This document shows, piece by piece, positions 1 to 6,539 of a stretch of 8,332 nt of DNA. Position 1 is the stretch's first letter, and each line of letters begins with the position of its first letter. The DNA is from Pseudomonadota bacterium (GTDB lineage: Bacteria > Pseudomonadota > Gammaproteobacteria > Steroidobacterales > Steroidobacteraceae): contig QGUO01000137.1 in assembly GCA_003242495.1 (NCBI GenBank), positions 1-8,332 of the forward strand, read 5' to 3'. The position numbers were made by a program, and so were the translations under genes. The notes under the pieces are model-generated. The model did not search any database, was not told the origin of the DNA, and was given only the letters and a program-made list of their open reading frames with translations.

Positions 1-1
1 C

Positions 2-826
2 AACACCGACGAGGACGGCATACCCTGCCCGTTCAGCGGCTGCCTCTACAGCCGCCCCGCGGACCGCACCGATACGTTCACCAACGTGACGCCGAAGCTC
101 GGCCTGACGTTCCTCGCCAACGACCACCTGGCGGTGTATGCATCGGTGGCGCGCGGCTACCGCGCACCGGACACCAGCGAGCTCTACCGGTTGCAGCGCC
201 AGCAGTCGATCGCGGAGCTCGACTCCGAGCGGCTCGACAGCGTGGAGCTGGGCATGCGCGGTGACATCGGCGATCGCTTCAAGTATGCGATCGCGGCGTT
301 CGACATGCGCAAGGACAATGTCATTTTCCGCGATGCCAACGCCTTCAACGTGAGCGACGGGCGCACCAAGCACCGCGGCCTGGAGTACGAGCTCAGCTGG
401 ATGGCGCTCGAGAACCTGCTGCTGAGCGCGGCAGGCACCTACGCCAAGCATGAGTACGACTTCGATCGCGAGATCGAGGGCGGCGAAGTCATCGTCGCCG
501 GCCGCGAGGTGGACACGGCGCCGCGCCACATCCACACGGCTCGCGCCAGTTGGCGCTTCCTGCCTGCGGCGACCGCCGAGCTCGAGCTGATGTCCGTGGG
601 CAGCTACTATCTCGATGCCTCCAACCAGCACGAGTACGAGGGTCACAACCTCCTCAACCTGCGTGTGGGCTGGGACGTCTCGCCCTCCTGGGGCGTCACG
701 CTGCGGCTCAACAACGTGACCGATCGCGTCTATGCCGATCGCGCCGACTTCGCGTTCGGCAACTACCGGTACTTCCCGGGCAGGGATCGCACGCTGTTCG
801 TGGAACTGCGCTACACGGGGATCTGA
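2..826 (+). CDS. TonB-dependent outer-membrane receptor, C-terminal part (5' end outside the window)
   Basis: This reading frame is open from the left edge (first full codon at position 2) and ends at a TGA, giving 274 residues. The GTG at position 86 lies inside the gene and is not the start. The sequence has the alternating pattern of a 22-strand receptor barrel: 'NVTPKLGLTF', then 'YASVARGYRAPDTSELYR', 'LDSVELGMRG', 'NLRVGWDVSPSWGVTLRLNNVTDRVYA', and a final strand 'RTLFVELRYTGI' that resembles the outer-membrane insertion signal. The N-terminal plug and TonB box lie upstream of the window. Such receptors import siderophores, vitamin B12, sugars or other ligands with energy from TonB-ExbBD; the visible part does not identify the ligand. 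An extracellular-loop-like stretch near the left edge holds a close cysteine pair (CPFSGC). The gene converges on the methyltransferase gene, so nothing shows it belongs to that operon. Family confidence is high; substrate is unknown. Confidence 0.93.
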   Translation, partial: NTDEDGIPCPFSGCLYSRPADRTDTFTNVTPKLGLTFLANDHLAVYASVARGYRAPDTSELYRLQRQQSIAELDSERLDSVELGMRGDIGDRFKYAIAAFDMRKDNVIFRDANAFNVSDGRTKHRGLEYELSWMALENLLLSAAGTYAKHEYDFDREIEGGEVIVAGREVDTAPRHIHTARASWRFLPAATAELELMSVGSYYLDASNQHEYEGHNLLNLRVGWDVSPSWGVTLRLNNVTDRVYADRADFAFGNYRYFPGRDRTLFVELRYTGI

Positions 827-838
827 TCGGCAGCGAGC

Positions 839-857
839 GGGCCGGCGCCGCCGGCCC
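839..857. terminator. GC-rich hairpin between convergent genes, candidate bidirectional terminator
   Basis: Bases 839-846 (GGGCCGGC) pair perfectly with 850-857 (GCCGGCCC) around a three-base loop. A second possible pairing, AGCGGG at 836-841 with CCCGCT at 860-865, competes with or partly extends the stem. The hairpin sits in the 75-base gap between two converging stop codons, where a shared terminator is expected. Neither strand has a T run after the stem, so it is not a textbook intrinsic terminator. It may instead pause polymerase or protect 3' ends. Confidence 0.5.
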
Positions 858-901
858 TGCCCGCTACGCGCGCTGCTCCCGTCAGGCGCGCCGGCTGCAG
901 A

Positions 902-2263
902 TCAATAGTCCATGCGCCGGCGACTGTCCTCGTACATCTTGATGAAGAAGCCGCGCAGCGCCGTCTCGGCGTCCTCGGCGGTCATGAGTCGTTGCTCGAC
1001 CATGATCGCGGCCATGTCGCGCAGCGAACGCCGGCCGTCGATCAGCGACATGATGAAACCGTGGATGCGGGTGCTGAGCGCCGTGGCCTGAAAGGCCGGG
1101 GTGAGCGGCACGGGCTCGGTCCCGAGAGTGATCCACTCGGGCAGCGCCTCGAATGCCGGCGGCGCCGCGACCTGGCGCACCTTGTCCGCGGCGAAGGTCA
1201 CCACCGATTCCACGCGCGCATGACGGCTGGCGGGCGAGCGCATATAGGGCAGCGAGGCCTCCCGGCGATGCCCGAGCGCGAAACCCGCGTCGCTCACCAG
1301 CTCCTCGACTTCCTCCAGGCTGTAACAAGCCGCCGCATCGGCCTGCGCGAACGCCAGCGACCCGAAGTTCACCCAGCGCCCGCCGGGGCGCAGCCAGCGA
1401 TTGACCCTGGGCGCGAAGCGGGCGAAATCCTCGGCGATGATGTCGATGAACCAGGGCGTGATCACCGTGTCGAATGCTTCGGCCGCGAAGGGTGCGTGCA
1501 GCGCGTCCGCGAACACCAGATGAAAGCGCTCGCCGACCGGGCGTTCGGCGCTCAGTGTACGCAGCACGGCGTGCGCTTCCGCGGAGCGCGGCGCGATCGG
1601 AAACTCATAAAGCGCCAGTTTCTCGCCGGCCAGCACTTTGCGGGCGACCAGCAGGAGCAAGGGGTTGATGTCCGCGGCCACCGTGACCCGTGGCGCGCAG
1701 CGCAGGTGGATGTCGTACGCCAGCCGCCCGGCGCCCGCGCCGAGGATGAGCGTGCGGCCGGGCGGCCGCTCGCCCAACGCCGCCTCGACCTCGGCGCAGG
1801 ACGCGGCGTTCTCCTCCGCGCCCCAGGCCCAGTCACGATGGATGTTGGCGTAGTAGGCCGCCAGGCCCTGGCTCTGGGGCAACCGGGTGCGCAGCGCCAG
1901 GTGTGTCTCACGCGCCGTGTGCACCTCCCTCACGAGAGGGGCCAGCAGCGCCTGCAGCCGGCGCGCCTGATCCTGGTAGGCCGCGGCCAGGAGCTTCAGC
2001 CGGGTCCGGGTGAGCGGCTTGAGATGCGGCTTGTCGAGCTCGGCGCGCATGCGCGCCGCCTCGGCGCCGAGGTGTTGCAGCAGGAACTCCAAGCGTAGCC
2101 GCCATTCGCTGGCGGCGGCGCCGGGCTCGGCAAACAGCCAAGGGATGTCCTCGACGCGCGGGAACTGCGCGGCACAGGCGGTGCACGCGAACGTCTCCCC
2201 GGCCTGCGCCAGCGGCGCCGCCTGGCATCGTGGACATTGCAGCAAATCGAGCAGATCGGTCAC
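902..2263 (-). CDS. SAM-dependent methyltransferase with N-terminal zinc ribbon, N2227 (carnosine N-methyltransferase)-like core
   Basis: A 453-residue soluble protein with no signal peptide. Residues 10-30 carry two Cys pairs (CPRC and CTAC), a Trm112-like zinc ribbon. A helical stretch follows (about 50-130). 'YYANIHRDWAWGAEEN' (137-152) resembles the segment before the core in N2227-family methyltransferases. The SAM-binding loop is LILGAGAGR (172-180), with D198 as the likely ribose-binding acid; 'VITPWFIDII' and 'LRPGGRWVNFGSLAF' (about 267-305) match later family motifs. The last ~65 residues ('HGFIMSLIDGRRSLRDMAAI', then helices) resemble a PqqD-like winged helix, which is inference. 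The start is a GTG, chosen because a strong SD lies just upstream. The gene is last in the minus-strand series, 126 bases after the DUF1501-like gene, and may have its own promoter. Known N2227 enzymes methylate the histidine ring of small dipeptides; the substrate here is unknown. Methyltransferase assignment is firm, subfamily moderate. Confidence 0.87.
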   Translation of the reverse strand: MTDLLDLLQCPRCQAAPLAQAGETFACTACAAQFPRVEDIPWLFAEPGAAASEWRLRLEFLLQHLGAEAARMRAELDKPHLKPLTRTRLKLLAAAYQDQARRLQALLAPLVREVHTARETHLALRTRLPQSQGLAAYYANIHRDWAWGAEENAASCAEVEAALGERPPGRTLILGAGAGRLAYDIHLRCAPRVTVAADINPLLLLVARKVLAGEKLALYEFPIAPRSAEAHAVLRTLSAERPVGERFHLVFADALHAPFAAEAFDTVITPWFIDIIAEDFARFAPRVNRWLRPGGRWVNFGSLAFAQADAAACYSLEEVEELVSDAGFALGHRREASLPYMRSPASRHARVESVVTFAADKVRQVAAPPAFEALPEWITLGTEPVPLTPAFQATALSTRIHGFIMSLIDGRRSLRDMAAIMVEQRLMTAEDAETALRGFFIKMYEDSRRRMDY

Positions 2264-2269
2264 CGGTGT

Positions 2270-2276
2270 CTCCTCC
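2270..2276 (-). promoter_or_regulatory. Strong ribosome binding site for the methyltransferase gene
   Basis: Read on the minus strand the sequence is GGAGGAG, within a G-rich run, followed by a six-base spacer (ACACCG) and the GTG codon at 2263-2261. This near-ideal SD supports the GTG start. Confidence 0.75.
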
Positions 2277-2389
2277 CCCCAGGGAAGTTAGCACGGCAAC
2301 ACGGATTCGACGGCACCCTGGCGCGGCGGCATGGTGCGCAGCCGCTTCCCGCTCCTGCCGACGGGCCGCAGGCCGCCAGGCCAGCGCGC

Positions 2390-3997
2390 TCAGAGGGGAT
2401 TGAAAGCGATCATATTGTCGAGGTTGCCGAGCCCATGCCCTGGGAAGCGGCTGGCAAACAGGTTTTGCTCGCCATGCAGCGCCATGTAGTTGAGCACCAC
2501 GGTCTGCACCAGCAGGTTGACATTGTTCGCGGCCGGGCTCGAGGCGGTCTCGACGTCCCCGCTGCCGCGGAACCAGCCGAGCTGCTGACGACGCTCGAGC
2601 GGCCCGGCGGCGCCCGTGTAGAGCTGCGGACGTCCCCTGGGGTTGTACACCAGAAAGAACGACGCCGCGGTCTGCTGATCGTCGCTCACCCACATGAACT
2701 TGCCGCGGCCGTCGGGCGTGTTGTCCACCTGGTTGTTCGCCGACAGCGAGCCGTCCGAGAACACATAGAGCATCAGCGGTCTGCCCCGGCGGTGGGCATA
2801 CTCCAGGCAGGCGCCCATGCACTGGCCCGCACGGAAGTCGCGGATCTCGCCGGTGGCGCGCCCCTGGCCGTGATAATCGTAGCCGCCCATGGTGATGGTG
2901 CCGGCGCCGGCATAGCCCTCGATGACCATTTTCATCACCGCGGACGTCTTGCGGAACTCGTTGTCGCCGGCGTACTCGGCCTCCGAGAAAATGCCGCTCG
3001 GCCCGACGATGGCCGGGTCCCGGTCGGGGTCCAGGCTCGCCGGGTCGCCGAAACGATCGATCACGTCGGCGGACTTGAGGTAGCCGCAGGCGACGAGCTC
3101 TTTCACCACCTCGTCGCGGGTAATGCCCTTATCCGGATCCAGCCACGGCTGCTTGGGATCCATGGCCTTCATTTTCGCGGCACTGATGCGCTGGATGGCC
3201 TCCATCACGGCCACCGTGTCCTCCTTGGTGCCCAGCATCCCGGCGAGCTGTCCGGTGTCGACGAAGCCGCGCACATCGCTGGCGCGATCCACCTTGGTGG
3301 GCCGCACGGACAAGTCGATGAGATTGATCGGCGCCATGGAGTTGCCCCCGGAGTCGGAGGCCTGTGAGCCGATCAGGCTCACCAGCGAGCCGTCGGCGCC
3401 AGCGCGATAAATGCCGTACATCGGATTGTGGGGATTGTTGCCGGTATCGTTCTCCGAGCGGGCCGGAATCACCGCGCCGTTGATGTTGGCCGCCGTGGCC
3501 GGACTGATGCGCCGGAGAATGCCCCGCAGGAAGGCGCTGTCGGAATGGAACGCGAGCCCCAGATCCTGGTTGGTGTACGACAGGCCGGTGGCCGGATCGT
3601 TGAGACTGGGGATCATGTCGCCGGGCAGGCCCATCTTGGCGTAGCCCTGCGTGGTGAGGTAATCGAGCTGCCCGCCCGGCCCGCCCGCCAACACATTGGA
3701 GCCCACCATGTTGGCGCCGCCCGCCAGGTCGATGCAGATGAATGGAATCTTGCCCGCGCCCTCCACGGCGATGCCACAGCTCGCGCGCAATGCTTCGAGA
3801 TCGGGCGACAGCGCGGCCATGGCCGCGCGCGGGTCGGCGAACAAGCCGAACACCGTGGGCGCCACGAGGGTGGCCGCGCCGCCCATCAGCCCCTGGGAAA
3901 TGAAGTCGCGACGCGTCAGCGGACGCTTGTGCGTATCCCGGTGCAGGATCGGCTCGTCGAGCGACAATGCACGGGGAGGTGCCTTGCGAATGATCAT
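2390..3997 (-). CDS. Tat-exported DUF1501-like protein
   Basis: A 535-residue protein starting at ATG 3997. The frame stays open upstream to 4123, but that extension overlaps the preceding gene, looks non-coding and lacks the SD seen here. Residues 28-33 read TRRDFI, a twin-arginine export motif, followed by a hydrophobic stretch (about 36-60), so a folded protein is probably exported by Tat. The mature part resembles DUF1501, placed in the alkaline phosphatase/sulfatase-like clan: 'IPFICIDLAGGANMVGSN' (84-101) near the start, and 'TITMGGYDYHGQG' (367-379) at the position of the family's GG-(W/F)-D-x-H motif. The usual 'SEFGRT' segment appears as 'VFSDGSLSAN' (412-421), so this is a divergent member. 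DUF1501 genes are commonly paired with exported cytochrome-type proteins, as here. Biochemical activity is not established for the family. It is third in the series, 32 bases after the LamG lipoprotein gene. Confidence 0.85.
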   Translation of the reverse strand: MIIRKAPPRALSLDEPILHRDTHKRPLTRRDFISQGLMGGAATLVAPTVFGLFADPRAAMAALSPDLEALRASCGIAVEGAGKIPFICIDLAGGANMVGSNVLAGGPGGQLDYLTTQGYAKMGLPGDMIPSLNDPATGLSYTNQDLGLAFHSDSAFLRGILRRISPATAANINGAVIPARSENDTGNNPHNPMYGIYRAGADGSLVSLIGSQASDSGGNSMAPINLIDLSVRPTKVDRASDVRGFVDTGQLAGMLGTKEDTVAVMEAIQRISAAKMKAMDPKQPWLDPDKGITRDEVVKELVACGYLKSADVIDRFGDPASLDPDRDPAIVGPSGIFSEAEYAGDNEFRKTSAVMKMVIEGYAGAGTITMGGYDYHGQGRATGEIRDFRAGQCMGACLEYAHRRGRPLMLYVFSDGSLSANNQVDNTPDGRGKFMWVSDDQQTAASFFLVYNPRGRPQLYTGAAGPLERRQQLGWFRGSGDVETASSPAANNVNLLVQTVVLNYMALHGEQNLFASRFPGHGLGNLDNMIAFNPL

Positions 3998-4005
3998 GGT
4001 ACTTG

Positions 4006-4009
4006 CCTC
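4006..4009 (-). promoter_or_regulatory. Ribosome binding site that sets the DUF1501-like start
   Basis: The minus strand reads GAGG eight bases upstream of the ATG at 3997. Together with the Tat motif falling about 28 residues from that ATG, this favours 3997 over the longer open frame beginning at 4123. Confidence 0.5.
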
Positions 4010-4029
4010 GAGTCGCTGCCTGCGCTGCG

Positions 4030-6522
4030 TCAATTCACCAGGGTCGCGGCGCTGCCGAGCAGGGCCGTGCACGCCGCCTTCACCGCGGTCCTGTTGCGTC
4101 CCGCCGAACATCCCGCCGGGCACAGCCGCTGGATCAGGCTGTCGAGCTCCCCCCTCACCGCGGCCGGATCCGGCTGGGTGCCGACGTTGTCGCCCATCAT
4201 CCGCTGCACCAGCGGGTTGATCACCTGGGCACGTTGCGCGGCGGACCCCAGGTTGTTCGCGTCGAGCCCCGGGAACCAGTCGTCACGCAGCGCGGCCGAG
4301 TCGACCAGTGCGGCACAGTACTGCGCGGCGAGCTGCGCGATGGCCACCGATTGCGCCGAAACGAAGGTTTCGATGCTCTCCACCGTCGGCATGGACTGCT
4401 TGACCTGCTCGTAGGTGGCGCGCACCGCGGGCGCCTGCTGGCTCACGCCGGTCAGCTTGGCCATGGTGGCGTGCATCTTCTCGAAGGTGCGCAGCCCGAT
4501 GTCGGGCGGGCGCGCCACCGGATCCGGCCACGGCAAGGGGTCGGGATCGGCCTCGACCCGCACGTCGGTGTGGGCGCCGAGCACCTCGAAGGCGAGGAAG
4601 AACCGGTCCTCTTCCGGGCCGCGCTCGATCCCGATCACGGTACCGATGTTCGACAGGCTCTGCCCGACGCCGGGCATGTACTGCGAGTCCTGCAGCACGG
4701 TGTCCAGGGTCCGATAGGCCTGCCCCACCGCCGGCAGCTGTCCGTTGAGGCCGATGCGCATGCCGCGCAGCGGGATGGAGTTGGGTCTTGCCGTCTCGTC
4801 CAGGCTGATGAAGCGCGGATCGCTGAACAAGTACGCGTAGCTGTCGTATTCGCTCACCTGGAACAGGATGTAGGCCTGGTCCATGTTCACCAGCTCGCTC
4901 ACATTGAACAGCAGAAAGAACTTCTGGCCGACCCCTGCCTCGTAGTTCTGCTGGATCTGCGTTTCGGTGAGCGCGCGATTGTGAATCGCCACCATGCGGA
5001 AAGTGCCCTCGAACTGCTGGTCGTTGCTCACCTCGTTGCCGAGCACGAAGGCGAAGCTGTCGTCCCACTCCACGAGGGTGCCGCCCGGCGCCGGATCGAG
5101 ATCCCCGGTGAATCGGCCGTTCACGTAGAGGCGCCGGCCGTTCACCGGATCGTAGGTGGCCACCACGTGTTGCAAGGTCGCCTGCAGGTCCTGGTCCGCG
5201 GCGTCGGTCGTCAAGATGGGTGCGCCGTTCTGATCGGTCGAGGTGCTGCGCGCATGAAAGTCGTAGCTGAACTGCGTCTGCCCCAGCATGAAGTTGCGCC
5301 GCGTGGCGCTGCCGGAATAGCTGATGATGCGCGCCTCCTCCTGCGCGACGTTGCCGGGCACCACCCAGGCTTCGATGGAGTACTCGCCGGTTGCCGTGAT
5401 CAGGTCGTAGAGCTTGCGGCTCGCGGCGGTCGATCCCTGGGCCTTGCCATCGACCAGGCGGATGCCCCAGCCGCCGACCCACTCCCAGTCGCGGCCGGAG
5501 ATCGTCAGGTTGAGCGCCGGCTCGACGCCGCTGGTGTCGTAGGCGATGTTGCCTTCCCCGGTCTTGAACTCATACAGCGCGATGACGTGGGTATCGAAAC
5601 GATTGCCGCCGGCGGCTTCGATGCCGTGGGGCAGGCCCAGGGCCTTGCTGGCCACCAGCCGGGCGTCGAAGGGCTCGACCGGCACGGCGTCCCGAAACCT
5701 GGCGATGGCCTGCTCCATGACCCTGGCGCTCGCCTCGCAGTCCGTCTGACCACCGGCAGGCGCCCAACAGTTGTGCGCCTCCTCGCGCAGGCGCACCACC
5801 AGGCGCGAGCGCTCCGGGCTATTGAGATCGATCTTCGAGCGCGCCGCCGCATACGCCTCGCTCAGCTGCGGCGACGAGAAATACGGCTGCTGCGGCGTGC
5901 GCGAGCTCGCCTGGTGGCACTCGTCGCAATGATCCTGCAGCACGGGCCAGACATGTGTCGCAAACAGCGACGGGTCTTCCGGGAAACCGCGACTCTCACC
6001 GGGCTCGAAGATCGGCGGCGCGGTGAGCTCGATCTGGCGCCCGCCGCCCGACTGGGTGAGCGAGGCCCAGGCGCTGATCCAGGTCGTCATGATGTCGGCG
6101 CACGCGCCCGTGCTGGCGAGCCAGCAGTTGTGGCCGCCGGCCACCCGGATGACGAGGCGCGATTCGGCGGGGTTGGCCAGGTCGACCAGGGGCAGCGCCT
6201 GCTGGTACGCCAGGTTGATGTCGTCCGAGCGCACGAAGGTCGGAGCCTGGCCGTTGGTGCCATGGCAGCTGCCGCAGCGGTTCGTGCCCTGCAGGTTGTC
6301 CCACAGGTTGAGCTTGAAGGCCTGGATGTCCGCGGTCGCCGGCGGCGGACCGTTGTAGTTGGCACCGGCATCGGGCGGATTGACGATGGGGTTCTCGGCG
6401 GTCCGCTCGCCGCTGCTGCAGGCGGCGAGCGCCAGGGCACCGATGCTCGCCAGGGCCACCAGGATTGCCGGGCGCGGCGCGCGGCGCATGCGGGCGCACG
6501 CTGTCATGAAGAAGCGCATCAT
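4030..6522 (-). CDS. Large lipoprotein with two cytochrome-c-like modules and a LamG-like domain
   Basis: An 830-residue protein. The N terminus has arginines, a hydrophobic stretch (20-34) and the lipobox LAAC with lipidated Cys35. Ser at the next position is not a retention signal, so outer-membrane anchoring is expected. Two related modules follow. The first has CGSCH (83-87), HNCW (131-134) and Cys141; the second has CDECH (199-203), HNCW (250-253) and Cys262. Each CxxCH can bind one covalent heme c. Residues about 313-530 look like a LamG/concanavalin A-like jelly-roll, with 'YSIEAWVVPG', 'GRRLYVNGRFTGD' and 'MVAIHNRALTETQIQQNYEAG'. The last ~150 residues are helical with four cysteines (736, 801, 805, 818) and unrecognised. 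LamG domains often bind sugars or proteins, so a redox protein with a surface-binding domain is a reasonable inference. The first ATG is chosen because a strong SD precedes it; the downstream ATG at 6489 lacks one. Confidence 0.88.
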   Translation of the reverse strand: MMRFFMTACARMRRAPRPAILVALASIGALALAACSSGERTAENPIVNPPDAGANYNGPPPATADIQAFKLNLWDNLQGTNRCGSCHGTNGQAPTFVRSDDINLAYQQALPLVDLANPAESRLVIRVAGGHNCWLASTGACADIMTTWISAWASLTQSGGGRQIELTAPPIFEPGESRGFPEDPSLFATHVWPVLQDHCDECHQASSRTPQQPYFSSPQLSEAYAAARSKIDLNSPERSRLVVRLREEAHNCWAPAGGQTDCEASARVMEQAIARFRDAVPVEPFDARLVASKALGLPHGIEAAGGNRFDTHVIALYEFKTGEGNIAYDTSGVEPALNLTISGRDWEWVGGWGIRLVDGKAQGSTAASRKLYDLITATGEYSIEAWVVPGNVAQEEARIISYSGSATRRNFMLGQTQFSYDFHARSTSTDQNGAPILTTDAADQDLQATLQHVVATYDPVNGRRLYVNGRFTGDLDPAPGGTLVEWDDSFAFVLGNEVSNDQQFEGTFRMVAIHNRALTETQIQQNYEAGVGQKFFLLFNVSELVNMDQAYILFQVSEYDSYAYLFSDPRFISLDETARPNSIPLRGMRIGLNGQLPAVGQAYRTLDTVLQDSQYMPGVGQSLSNIGTVIGIERGPEEDRFFLAFEVLGAHTDVRVEADPDPLPWPDPVARPPDIGLRTFEKMHATMAKLTGVSQQAPAVRATYEQVKQSMPTVESIETFVSAQSVAIAQLAAQYCAALVDSAALRDDWFPGLDANNLGSAAQRAQVINPLVQRMMGDNVGTQPDPAAVRGELDSLIQRLCPAGCSAGRNRTAVKAACTALLGSAATLVN

Positions 6523-6532
6523 GGGTCGCGAT

Positions 6533-6539
6533 CTCCTTT
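6533..6539 (-). promoter_or_regulatory. Ribosome binding site overlapping the upstream stop codon
   Basis: On the minus strand the TAA stop of the upstream gene runs directly into the SD of the next (TAAAGGAG), ten bases before the ATG at 6522. This arrangement suggests translational coupling and a shared mRNA for the first two genes. Confidence 0.75.

Noticed and set aside
992..2098. A 368-codon plus-strand frame opposite the methyltransferase
   Set aside because: Arg/Gly/Gln-rich shadow with no recognisable domain; the minus-strand frame has zinc-ribbon and SAM motifs and an SD.
2237..3367. A 376-codon plus-strand frame opposite the DUF1501-like gene
   Set aside because: Shadow frame rich in His, Arg, Ala and Gly; it crosses the methyltransferase start and the intergenic gap and has no domain support.
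3998..4123. Longer N terminus for the DUF1501-like protein starting at 4123
   Set aside because: It overlaps the end of the LamG lipoprotein gene, would bury the Tat motif about 70 residues in, and ATG 3997 has its own SD.
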